Positions 41,385 through 49,609 of a stretch of DNA of 64,000 nt are shown piece after piece. The stretch's first letter is position 1; each line of letters begins with the position of its first letter. The translations under genes were made by a program, and so were the position numbers. Below the pieces are notes generated by a model that was not told the origin of the DNA, searched no databases, and saw only the letters and a program-made list of their open reading frames with translations. This stretch comes from Brevibacillus centrosporus (lineage in GTDB: Bacteria > Bacillota > Bacilli > Brevibacillales > Brevibacillaceae), in the NCBI RefSeq assembly GCF_003710815.1, contig NZ_RHHP01000013.1:124001-188000 (forward strand), written 5' to 3'.

Positions 41385-42733
41385 ATATTTGGCTTGCATT
41401 GCAGGATCCCAATACACAGTGGGTCCTCATGGGTTGCGTGTTGCTCGGAATTAGCAGCGGCGTTCTCGGTTGCTTTGCTTTCCTGCGAGGGCGGTCTCTG
41501 GTAGGCGATGCCCTCGCCCATGCCGCTTTGCCTGGGGTCTGCCTAGTCTATTTGCTCACAGGGTCCAAGTCCATCGGTCTCTTTCTGATCGGAGCGGGTG
41601 TCGCTGGACTTTTAGCCACCTACTGCATCACGGCCATTTCGCGCCATACACGAATCAAGGAAGATACCTCTCTGGCCCTCACCCTCTCTGTCTTTTTCGG
41701 GGTCGGGATCGTGCTCTTGACTCACATCCAGCACAGCGCAAGCGGAAATCAGAGCGGTCTGGATAAGTTCCTGTTTGGGCAGGCAGCTTCTCTTGTTTTT
41801 ACCGATGTCATTACGATCATGCTCGTTGCGGCTGTCCTGATTGTCATCACTGCCCTTTTGTTCAAAGAATTTACCCTGCTCTCCTTTGACCCCGGCTTTG
41901 GGCGCGGACTGGGCTTCCCTATGGGCTTGCTCGATGGTCTGCTCATGCTGATGCTGCTTATGTCTGTCGTCATTGGCCTGCAAGCCGTTGGGGTCGTGCT
42001 GGTAGCCGCCATGCTGATTGCTCCTGCTGTCACAGCCCGCTATTGGACAGATAAGCTCAGCAAAATGGTGTTGCTGTCCGGATTCTTTGGAGCCTTGAGC
42101 GGTGTACTCGGAACCTTGATCAGTACCCAGCAGGAAAATTTGCCAACAGGTCCGACCATTGTGCTATCCGCTACCGCCTTCTTCCTGTTTTCCCTTTTAT
42201 TCTCCCCTCGCCGTGGCGTGCTAGCCCGGATGGCTCGTTTCTTGCGCATGCGTAAAAAAGTCCTGCGCGAGGATGTCATGCAAGCCTTGTACGAGCGTTT
42301 GGAGGAACAGACAAAAAGCCGCCCTACCAGCGTGTATCACGGTTTTGGAGCGGAACAACTGGCACAGAAATGCGGAAAACGGGCCACAGCTGTTCGCAAA
42401 GCTCTGTACGATTTACAAAAGCTAGCTTTCGTCTCAGAGCCTTCACGTACGGAAGTGGAAACACTGTGGACCTTCACGCCTGAAGGACTGAAGGAAGCTC
42501 ACCGGCTCGTGCTGAATCAGCGTCTTTGGGATTTGTATCATATGAACCAGAACCAATACCACAGCCTGGAGATTGATGTAAACCAAGAGGAATTGGCCCC
42601 TCAGCTGTCGGACGCAACGCTGTCACTCATGCTCGCGCAGCTTAACGCCTACGATTTGACTCCGAGGCTGTCCGACCATCACAGCGTTTCTCACCTTCTT
42701 CACCCTTCCAAACAAGGAGGGCTCTCGCTATGA
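41381..42733 (+). CDS. mntC: Manganese ABC permease with C-terminal MntR-like domain
   Basis: A 450-residue protein. Residues 1-285 form an ABC-3 permease with about eight helices (LVGDALAHAALPGV coupling motif). Residues about 295-450 are a cytoplasmic extension with a winged-helix section (GAEQLAQKCGKRATAVRKALYDLQKLAFV) and a following helical part containing H and E residues (DLYHMNQNQYHSLEIDVNQEE), like the DtxR/MntR core. B. subtilis MntC is also long (435 residues). The tail could let the channel sense Mn directly. It overlaps mntB and mntD by four bases each. Confidence 0.88.
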   Translation: MNIWLALQDPNTQWVLMGCVLLGISSGVLGCFAFLRGRSLVGDALAHAALPGVCLVYLLTGSKSIGLFLIGAGVAGLLATYCITAISRHTRIKEDTSLALTLSVFFGVGIVLLTHIQHSASGNQSGLDKFLFGQAASLVFTDVITIMLVAAVLIVITALLFKEFTLLSFDPGFGRGLGFPMGLLDGLLMLMLLMSVVIGLQAVGVVLVAAMLIAPAVTARYWTDKLSKMVLLSGFFGALSGVLGTLISTQQENLPTGPTIVLSATAFFLFSLLFSPRRGVLARMARFLRMRKKVLREDVMQALYERLEEQTKSRPTSVYHGFGAEQLAQKCGKRATAVRKALYDLQKLAFVSEPSRTEVETLWTFTPEGLKEAHRLVLNQRLWDLYHMNQNQYHSLEIDVNQEELAPQLSDATLSLMLAQLNAYDLTPRLSDHHSVSHLLHPSKQGGLSL

Positions 42734-43611
42734 ACTCGTTCTGGATCATTCTAACCGGGTCACTCGTGGCTGCCTCTTGCGGGTTTCTCGGCTGCTTCCT
42801 CATCTTGCGCCGAATGGCCATGCTCGGTGATGCGATCAGCCATGCCATCCTCCCTGGTATCGTACTCGCCTTCCTTTTCAGCGGAAGCCGGGAAATCCTG
42901 CCTATGCTCATGGGGGCTGCCATCATTGGCTTGATCACGGTCTTCATCGTTCAGATGCTGCATCAAAGCGGGGTCAAATCAGACGCTGCCATAGGCGTTA
43001 CCTTTACCGCCCTCTTCTCTGTCGGGGTCGTGCTGGTTTCCCTGTATACCCAACAGGTCGATCTAGATCTGGATTGCGTTTTGTACGGGGAGATTGCCTA
43101 TGTTCCATGGGACACCTGGCAGTTTGGCGGAATGGACATGGGACCGCGTGCTCTGTGGGGGGTAGGAGGCGTGTTTTTGTTCAGTCTTCTCATCATCGGA
43201 TTGTTTTTCAAGCAATTCAAGCTGTGCGCTTTTGACCCTGCGCTCGCTGCTGCCATCGGGATTCCTGTTGTCCTTTTCCACTACCTTCTGATGACACTCG
43301 TCTCCCTGACGACAGTCGCTGCTTTCGAAAGTGTTGGCGCGATTCTGGTCGTCGCGATGCTGGTGGTTCCGAGCGCTACGGCCTACCTGCTGACGGACCG
43401 TCTCCACATCATGCTCTTTATCAGCATGGCAGTCGGTGTCCTCTCCGCCATCCTTGGCTACTTTTTCGCCTCCTGGCTGGACAGTTCGATTGCTGGCGCG
43501 ATGACAGCGGTAGCTGGGCTGCTCTTTTTCCTGGCTTTCCTGTTCTCCCCTCGCCACGGCATGATCAGCAAGATGGTGGCGAGAAGAAAGATCCACATCG
43601 GCGAAGCATAA
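42730..43611 (+). CDS. mntD: Manganese ABC transporter permease
   Basis: A 293-residue ABC-3 family permease with about eight to nine helices. The coupling motif MLGDAISHAILPG is near residue 36, and the later FESVGAILVVAMLVVPSATAYLL helix pattern is typical of the family. It lacks the cytoplasmic tail of MntC, so the transporter is a heterodimer of one tailed and one plain subunit. The start overlaps the mntC stop, and CAAGGAGGG lies upstream. A strong terminator follows. Confidence 0.92.
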   Translation: MNSFWIILTGSLVAASCGFLGCFLILRRMAMLGDAISHAILPGIVLAFLFSGSREILPMLMGAAIIGLITVFIVQMLHQSGVKSDAAIGVTFTALFSVGVVLVSLYTQQVDLDLDCVLYGEIAYVPWDTWQFGGMDMGPRALWGVGGVFLFSLLIIGLFFKQFKLCAFDPALAAAIGIPVVLFHYLLMTLVSLTTVAAFESVGAILVVAMLVVPSATAYLLTDRLHIMLFISMAVGVLSAILGYFFASWLDSSIAGAMTAVAGLLFFLAFLFSPRHGMISKMVARRKIHIGEA

Positions 43612-43620
43612 GAAAAGCGG

Positions 43621-43657
43621 AAACGCTGACGTTCAAAAAAGAGCGTCAGCGTTTTTG
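43621..43657 (+). terminator. Terminator of the mnt operon
   Basis: AAACGCTGACG and CGTCAGCGTTT form an 11-bp stem followed by TTTTTG. Confidence 0.88.
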
Positions 43658-43748
43658 TGTCACGCACAATGGTTTGATTGCCTGGAGGATTTCACGGTTC
43701 CCCTATGGAAGTAAAAGGAAAATGATAGGAGATAAGGGAGGGACGCAC

Positions 43749-44537
43749 TTGATCTACCGTAGAAAAACGTATCGTATCAGCCCAGAGGTGCTAGAGGTTT
43801 TTACCGATTTTTTTCACATGTATCTGTACCCGAATCAAATTCAGCATGGAGCCAGATTGGTCGGGCGCTGGGTCAATGAATCCAAAGACGAGATCGTTGC
43901 CATATGGGAATACGACAGCATGGAGCACTACGAACAAATCGAGCGAATGATCAAACAGAGTGACTTGCACACCAAGGCAATGAGCAAGCGTAAAGAATTA
44001 GGTGAGTTGTATCTGGACTTCACTCAAGACTTTTTGACATCTACTACGCATTCGCAAAAAGGATCACAGACTCCTCGGCACATTACTGCCGTCAGCGGTT
44101 TCATCACCAATCAGGATGGGGAAGTATTACTTGTTCGCAATTTGCATCGCCCTGACACACTCGAAATGCCAGGTGGGCAAGTCGAGGAAGGCGAAACCCT
44201 CGAAGAAGCTTTGCATCGCGAAATTGCGGAGGAAACCGGTGCGACCGTACGGCTGATCGGGATGACAGGCATCTACCAAAATGTCACCTCAGGCATTCTC
44301 TGTGTAGTCTTCCGTGGTGAGTATCTCAGTGGAGAGCTGCAGCCAGCTGAAGGCGAGACCTCAGAGGTCGTATTCAAGAACATTACCAAAGAAAATGCGG
44401 AAGCCTGGATTACCCGCCCCCATTTCAGGAGTAGATTGCTCGATGCACTGGAGCCCAACTACTTGCCTTATGAAGCTTTTCGCTTGCGGCCTTATGAGCT
44501 TCTCTGTCGTTATGAAGCAAAAAAAGAATTCAGCTGA
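43749..44537 (+). CDS. NIPSNAP-like domain fused to Nudix hydrolase
   Basis: A 262-residue fusion. Residues 1-95 look like a NIPSNAP/dimeric alpha-beta barrel domain (FFHMYLYPNQIQHGARLVGRWVNESKDEIVAIWEYDSMEHYEQIE). Residues about 110-225 are a Nudix domain with the complete box G-x5-E-x7-REIAEETG (GGQVEEGETLEEALHREIAEETGA). The Nudix part hydrolyses a nucleoside diphosphate linked to another group; the substrate is not evident. TTG 43749 is preferred because GGGAGGGA lies seven bases upstream; an earlier ATG at 43722 is possible. Confidence 0.82.
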   Translation: MIYRRKTYRISPEVLEVFTDFFHMYLYPNQIQHGARLVGRWVNESKDEIVAIWEYDSMEHYEQIERMIKQSDLHTKAMSKRKELGELYLDFTQDFLTSTTHSQKGSQTPRHITAVSGFITNQDGEVLLVRNLHRPDTLEMPGGQVEEGETLEEALHREIAEETGATVRLIGMTGIYQNVTSGILCVVFRGEYLSGELQPAEGETSEVVFKNITKENAEAWITRPHFRSRLLDALEPNYLPYEAFRLRPYELLCRYEAKKEFS

Positions 44538-44562
44538 CTCGGTAGGCGCGGTCAGCTGAATT
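44527..44562 (-). terminator. Terminator after the decayed permease operon
   Basis: AATTCAGCTGAC and GTCAGCTGAATT form a perfect 12-bp stem. The T run follows on the minus strand. It overlaps the end of the Nudix gene. Confidence 0.8.
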
Positions 44563-44574
44563 GGTTGTGTACGC

Positions 44575-44865
44575 TCATCCATTCGATTCTGGTAGATCAT
44601 AATTGTAATACACATACGGATCTTTTGGCGCCTTGGCTTGCTCGACTTTGCTCGCCCGAAGGACTAGCATGTCATACCCGTCCACACTTCTTGCCTCCAG
44701 CTTACCTCGTACTTTTACCCAGCTGTCCTTTGCCCATTTGCTCGCCTGCCCGTCTTCCACCAGCACGCCAAACACACTAGCATCTGCTGTGCAGCATGTG
44801 ACGGAGAAACGGGCGACCACAAATTGTTGGGAGGTAAAATCGGGCTGTCGATAAACGAAGCCAAA
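44575..44865 (-). pseudogene. ycgQ-like (TIGR03943 family) C-terminal remnant
   Basis: This frame encodes the last 97 residues of a TIGR03943/YcgQ-type protein: GFVYRQPDFTSQQFVVARFSVTCCTADASVFGVLVE, then SWVKVRGKLEA and the end APKDPYVYYNYDLPES. The membrane N-terminal half is missing. It has no start codon or ribosome binding site of its own and is preceded directly, in another frame, by the truncated permease. It is best read as the scar of an internal deletion that joined the two genes. Confidence 0.72.
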
Positions 44866-44870
44866 TAGAG

Positions 44871-45758
44871 CATGGGACCAAAAACAAGAAACGCTAATAG
44901 GGACCCACTATGAAAGGACTGGGAAAAGGACGCGGCGATAAAGGCGTCTGCCTCGGAGCATAAAGAAAAGAGATACGCCATACCCATCATGACCAGATGA
45001 GAAGCATACGGCGCCTGTCCGACTTCAACAAGTGTCTCCCTGCTTACGTACACTTGAAGAATGGCGCTGATAAAGGCACCCAGCAGCAAATATTTCCCCA
45101 TGTCAAAAAATTCATCGATGGCGTGGCCAAAGGTGGCAGACAGCCTCCCTCTGATCGCTTCTGAATGCGCTGCCTCATGACGGATTTGCGATTCCATGCC
45201 TAGACGTAAAGGATTTTTACGCACAAACAGATAAACGAGAGCACCTATCAAGATCGCAACGACAAAAGCGGCTGCCGCTCGATGGAACGCCATATCAGGC
45301 TGTCTGGTAAAAGCAATGTATGTAGAGGACATAACGACTGGATTGACGATGGGGCCCGCTAGTAAAAATGTGATCCCTACATGCAGCGGCATGACTTTTT
45401 GAATCAATCGACGTACAACCGGTATGATGGCACATTCGCAGACCGGGAATAAAAATCCAAGCAACGCTCCAAAGGGAAGCGCTATCAGCGGATGCTTGGG
45501 GGTCCAGCGCCGAACCTGCTCTTCTGTGATAAACGTCTGGATGAAAGCAGAAAAGAATACCCCGAGCAAAACAAACGGGATGGCTTCCAAGACGATACTC
45601 AGAAAAAACGTTTTGACGTCCAGCCAACGCGGCGACCATTCCCATTGCCCACCAGCAAACCAGTCCTTTTTGCCGATCGTGGTCAACCAGACGGCTCCCA
45701 GTCCCAGAATAAGAGCACCTATAATCTCCAGGAAAAAATGGCGCAGCATCGTAAGCAA
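44871..45758 (-). pseudogene. ycgR-like permease (PF03773 type), 3' end deleted
   Basis: The first 296 codons encode a PF03773 (predicted permease, YcgR/ArsP-like) protein with about eight helices and the hallmarks FPVCECAIIPVVRRLIQK, AGPIVNPVV and LCSEADAFIAASFSQ. Homology stops at FLVFGPM, where relatives continue with one or two more helices; the open frame instead runs on for 52 unrelated codons across the ycgQ remnant to 44715. The start is TTG 45758 after AGAGGGGA. A Zur-like box covers the promoter, pointing to an ancestral zinc-related role. Function is probably lost. Confidence 0.72.
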
Positions 45759-45777
45759 CTCGAGCTTCCCCTCTCTA

Positions 45778-45823
45778 AATCGTAATCATTCCGAATTATA
45801 TTCATTTCCGGACAAACATACAA
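45778..45823 (-). promoter_or_regulatory. Promoter with Zur-like box ahead of the decayed permease operon
   Basis: On the minus strand TTGTAT (45823-45818) and TATAAT (45800-45795) are 17 bases apart. The plus strand at 45778-45797 reads AATCGTAATCATTCCGAATT, close to the Bacillus Zur dyad TCGTAATNATTACGA with one core mismatch, and overlaps the -10. Confidence 0.72.
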
Positions 45824-45919
45824 CGATTTTTTTCTCCCCCACTTCTTCGACTTCTTCCCTTCCTCCACTTGCGAATGAAACGGGTACTCTCGCATATCTT
45901 CCATGAGCGTCAGCCATAA

Positions 45920-46668
45920 TCAGTCTCTTTCATCGTCTGAGAGCAGCGGACATGAATCGCAAACCCGGCTTTTATCACCGCCACGTACGATGTAAGCGAG
46001 ACAACAGTGCTTGCGGATATAATAGGGACTGCTTCCATCTGACGGGTGATAGAGGCGAAACTCCATGGCAAGTGGATTCTTTTTCGTTCGGTCACAGCCA
46101 GCAGGAACCTCTAGTAATCTCTTCCATTGCCGATCGATCTGAAACGCTTTTTCGGGAATGTCCATTTTCAGCTGCAAAGCCTTCTGTGCGGTATTATACA
46201 AATCTGCGAAAACAGATGTGTAGTCTTGCTTCTCGACACCTCGGACACCCGCTGAAACAACGGAGTCAGGTGCTTGTACACAAAAGAAGACAGGAAGACC
46301 TCGACTTCATGGTCGGATAGCTCGCTCAACAGCTTTACCGCCGTTTCAGGAAGAACAAACCCCATTTCTCCTCCGTCTTTTCGCGTAATAAACATATGCT
46401 GAGGCGAGGTATCCAAAATAATCTGATAGCGGATAAGCGCATCGAACACTCCCATGCTAAGGACTGAATAACGCTTGGCAAACAGCGTGCCAGTGACAGC
46501 TAAAGCTATATGATTCATCTGACTGCTCTGCGCTTCTAAAAACTCCCTCATTTGCACCTTCTGTTCGATCAGATCCTGTACCGTATACTCACCTTTTGCC
46601 TGCGAAAGATCGTCTTCGATAGAGATGCCATATTGTTTTGCTAAATACATTGACCATTCCCGATTCAT
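45920..46668 (-). pseudogene. FhuF-like ferric reductase/siderophore gene with frameshift
   Basis: Two frames together encode one protein of about 245 residues. Frame A (from ATG 46668) runs MNREWSMYLAKQYG to SFVYKHLTPLFQRVSE; near 46220-46270 the similarity moves to frame B, which continues VEKQDYTSVFADLYNTAQKAL to the C-terminal cluster motif HCCLAYIV ... RVCDSCPL, the 2Fe-2S Cys-Cys-xn-Cys-x2-Cys of FhuF-type proteins. Frame A alone ends at 46168 without the cluster. A single-base indel, or a sequencing error, explains this. A Fur-like box lies just upstream, fitting an iron role. Confidence 0.65.
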
Positions 46669-46692
46669 GTACGCACAACCTTCCGCATCATG

Positions 46693-46713
46693 TGATAATA
46701 ATTCTTATTCTCA
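46693..46713. promoter_or_regulatory. Fur-like box
   Basis: TGATAATAATTCTTATTCTCA resembles the Bacillus Fur dyad (TGATAATNATTATCA, overlapping 7-1-7 units). It sits 25 bases upstream of the FhuF-like gene start. Confidence 0.6.
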
Positions 46714-46989
46714 CTTGTATTGTACCGAAGACAGCACGCTATGAAAAGATTCCCAGTTTTTTGTGTTTCGATTGTCTCTCTACGGGACAAGCGCCCTACA
46801 TCAGGCAAGCAAGAATTGCTTCCAATCACCTATCCTTCCATCCTTTTTATTCCAGTTCCAACCCTTTATAATAGAAGTACCAACTCTCGTCCATCTGGAA
46901 AGGAGGTGGGTCCCCCAAAAAGCCGCTCACATGATTTGACGTAACCGTGTCCGGAGCACCTACTCTCTAGACGAATGGAGGCGTCACGC

Positions 46990-48351
46990 ATGAACCATCC
47001 TGATTTCCGCCATCTGTTAGCCTGCATGGACGACGTCACGTCCGCTGCCATGGACGAAAACACGGGTCCAGCAGATCCTGCCGAGTACCACTCTCTGTAC
47101 GGGCGTTTGCAAGATGCTGCCGACACCCTCCCGCCGCTTTATCGCGTACATGTTTATGAACCGTTTATGCTAGCCGTGGACAAGCTTTCCGAGGCTGGAT
47201 TCAACAGCATGCTTAGCCGCGATCCTCGAAAAGAACGGGAGGCAGGGTTGTTTTTGGATATTGCCCACGCCATTCTCCAAAACAGTGAAGCGTACGAACG
47301 TGAAGCAACTGATGCCTTTCAGGAAGTAGTCAGCGATTTGTACGACGGCTTTTTAAGTGAGGAAGACAGGAAAGGAATCAAGCCACCAGATGAAAGCCTG
47401 ATCGCTCCTCTCGTGAAATGGGGACGCCCCCAGTTTGGACCCTATACCTGGACGGCTGAAGCTGCCGCCCATTTTGACATCAAAACAGGAATTGTCAACC
47501 TCCCTCCGGCCAACGCTCGGCATGGTTTGTTGGCGTGGTCAGCGCTTGGCCACGAGACAGCCGGACATGACATCCTGCACGCGGACAAAGGATTGCTTGC
47601 CGAGCTGCAGCATCATGTTTACGACGCTTTGGCTGATGAGCTGTCCAATTCTACTTTAGCCAACTACTGGGCACTGCGTATCGATGAGACCGCCTCGGAT
47701 GTCCTCGGCATTTTAAATACAGGCCCGGCCGCAGGCATCGGTTTGATCGGTTATTTCCGCGGATTGAACAAGGCATACACGGGAGTGCCCACTTTGCGCA
47801 ACACGGGTCCACAAAACGATCCTCACCCAGCAGATATTCTTCGAGGCTACCTAGCCGCCGAGACCGTTCGCCTCCTCCAGTTCGACAATGCCACCGAGTG
47901 GGCGGAAGCCTTAGAGGAAGAAACAGATAAAGACCACTCAGGAATTCTTCTCGGAAGGACCTCCTTAGATGTAGAGACTGCCAAAAAGTCAGCGGCGATT
48001 GTCGCTCGCACCATTACCAATGCACGATTAAATAGTCTGGAGGGGCATGCCCTCGGTCAAATTCAAAACTGGCAGAATCACGATGAAAAAATCGTTCGGA
48101 ATCTCCGCACACATTTGTCCGAATCACAAGCTGTTCACGATTGCGTCGTTTCAGGCATGTATGCCGCACATGTCGTCGCTGCTGCGGTCACGGCATCCAT
48201 TGCGGGTGAAGTCCCCATTTCCGATGCCTTTCCCCGTATGACTGCCTTGCTGAAAACGATGCACGATGCCAACCCTTCTTGGGGACCACTGTATGTTCGG
48301 CATCGTGGAGATCTATCGCCACACCGTGCTTATTCTCGTACCGCTAGCTAG
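46990..48351 (+). CDS. Putative metalloenzyme of unknown family with HETAGH motif
   Basis: A 453-residue cytoplasmic protein that I cannot assign. The central LGHETAGHDILHADKG (about residues 189-204) looks like a metal site, H-E-x-x-x-H rather than the classical HExxH, followed after 45 residues by RIDETASDVLGIL, which could supply a third ligand. The sequence is mostly helical, with no signal peptide. GGAGG lies eight bases before ATG 46990, and a -10-like TATAAT at 46867-46872 precedes it. The 321-base gap upstream also holds the Fur-like box. It is monocistronic, with a strong terminator. Protease or hydrolase activity is only a guess. Confidence 0.75.
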   Translation: MNHPDFRHLLACMDDVTSAAMDENTGPADPAEYHSLYGRLQDAADTLPPLYRVHVYEPFMLAVDKLSEAGFNSMLSRDPRKEREAGLFLDIAHAILQNSEAYEREATDAFQEVVSDLYDGFLSEEDRKGIKPPDESLIAPLVKWGRPQFGPYTWTAEAAAHFDIKTGIVNLPPANARHGLLAWSALGHETAGHDILHADKGLLAELQHHVYDALADELSNSTLANYWALRIDETASDVLGILNTGPAAGIGLIGYFRGLNKAYTGVPTLRNTGPQNDPHPADILRGYLAAETVRLLQFDNATEWAEALEEETDKDHSGILLGRTSLDVETAKKSAAIVARTITNARLNSLEGHALGQIQNWQNHDEKIVRNLRTHLSESQAVHDCVVSGMYAAHVVAAAVTASIAGEVPISDAFPRMTALLKTMHDANPSWGPLYVRHRGDLSPHRAYSRTAS

Positions 48352-48374
48352 TTTTGTTTTTCACTTTCCTTCCG

Positions 48375-48408
48375 AAAAGCCGTTGTCTTTTGCGAGACGG
48401 CTTTTTTT
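48375..48408 (+). terminator. Terminator after the putative metalloenzyme gene
   Basis: AAAGCCGT and ACGGCTTT form an 8-bp stem followed by a seven-base T run. Confidence 0.85.
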
Positions 48409-48420
48409 GCTGTTCAAATA

Positions 48421-48465
48421 AACATTCAAATGATTACTTGAATATTGTATTTTATCTGGTATGAT
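48421..48465 (+). promoter_or_regulatory. CzrA/SmtB-type operator overlapping the czcO promoter
   Basis: AACATTCAAATG-AT-TACTTGAATATT (48421-48446) is a 12-2-12 imperfect dyad, 9 of 12 paired, the form bound by ArsR/SmtB metal sensors such as CzrA. The promoter TTGAAT (48438-48443), 16 bases, TATGAT (48460-48465) overlaps its right half. Confidence 0.68.
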
Positions 48466-48499
48466 TTAGGAAAAGACAGTCAAGAAAGAGGAGATACAC

Positions 48500-49609
48500 A
48501 TGACTGACTACGACGTGATCGTGATTGGCGCAGGCCAAGCGGGGTTATCCATCGGGTACTACCTTCAGCGACATAAGCTTTCCTTTGTCATTCTGGAAAA
48601 AAATGATCGTGTCGGTACAAGCTGGCGCGAACGTTACGACTCTTTGGTCCTTTTCACTCCACGTGCTTTTAATGATTTGCCCGGACTCCCCTTTCCCGGA
48701 GATCGACATGGATTTCCAGACAAAAATGAAGCGGCTCATTATTTGGAAATGTATGCCCACTACCATTCATTCCCCATCCGGCTAGGTGTGGAAGTCCTGC
48801 GCGTGGAAAACCAGGGAGGGAGCTATCAGGTGCACACGCAGGAGCAGGTTTTTCGTACTCGGTCAGTAGTTGTCGCGACTGGGCCTTTTCAAGAGCCCTA
48901 TCGGCCTTCTCTGCATGCCCATGTCGGGAAGGAGATCGCGCAATGGCATACGGCCACTTTTCGAAATGGGCAGCAGATAAATCCAGGCACCGTACTTGTT
49001 GTTGGGGGAGGGAATTCAGGCATCCAAATCGCGACCGAGCTGGCGCAAAAGCATTCCGTTATTTTATCCATCGGGCAGTCACGAACCCATCTGCCGCTTT
49101 CCATATTGGGTAAAACTATTTTTTATTACCTCCGCTCACTGGGCTTGCTTACTGCTCCTTCCTCTTCCCGGCTCGGAAGGCTGTACCGCTCATTGCCTGA
49201 CCCCATTTTCGGATACAAAAAAGAGCTTCGGCAGCTGCAACGTGCTGGCAAACTAAAAATAGCACCACGAACCGTATCCCTGTCAGGCTGTACCGCTGCT
49301 TTTGAAGATGGCAGCACCGCTGACTTTTCAACGATCATTTGGGCAACGGGCTATCGCCCCAACTATGCATGGCTGGACGTACCCGGTGCATGCAACGAGC
49401 TAGGCCGCCCTTTCCATCAAAAAGGCGTCTCCCCAGTTCCCGGACTGTTTTTTCTGGGATTGCCGTGGCAGCGCAACCGGCTGTCTGCCTTGATGGGCGG
49501 CGTTGGCCATGACGCGGCTATACTGACAAACGAAATTGTAGACTTTCTTCGCACGGAAACTGTTTCTATAGGAGGCACGATGTATGGGACACCACCATCA
49601 CTCTCATGA
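48500..49609 (+). CDS. czcO: FAD/NAD(P)-binding oxidoreductase (CzcO-like)
   Basis: A 369-residue flavoprotein of the flavin-containing monooxygenase type. Two Rossmann motifs are clear: IVIGAGQAGLSIGYYLQ (FAD, residues 7-23) and VLVVGGGNSGIQIATEL (NADPH, about 167). The ATGYRPNY motif lies near residue 285. B. subtilis has the same gene (czcO, formerly trkA) beside the zinc/cadmium exporter czcD, and the same order is kept here. Its link to metal resistance is not understood. GAGGAG precedes the ATG. It overlaps czcD by 26 bases. Confidence 0.88.
   Translation: MTDYDVIVIGAGQAGLSIGYYLQRHKLSFVILEKNDRVGTSWRERYDSLVLFTPRAFNDLPGLPFPGDRHGFPDKNEAAHYLEMYAHYHSFPIRLGVEVLRVENQGGSYQVHTQEQVFRTRSVVVATGPFQEPYRPSLHAHVGKEIAQWHTATFRNGQQINPGTVLVVGGGNSGIQIATELAQKHSVILSIGQSRTHLPLSILGKTIFYYLRSLGLLTAPSSSRLGRLYRSLPDPIFGYKKELRQLQRAGKLKIAPRTVSLSGCTAAFEDGSTADFSTIIWATGYRPNYAWLDVPGACNELGRPFHQKGVSPVPGLFFLGLPWQRNRLSALMGGVGHDAAILTNEIVDFLRTETVSIGGTMYGTPPSLS

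Noticed and set aside
44575-44820. An independent 81-residue gene starting at an internal GTG
   Set aside because: There is no ribosome binding site, and the sequence is the C-terminal domain of a larger family with similarity extending upstream of that codon.
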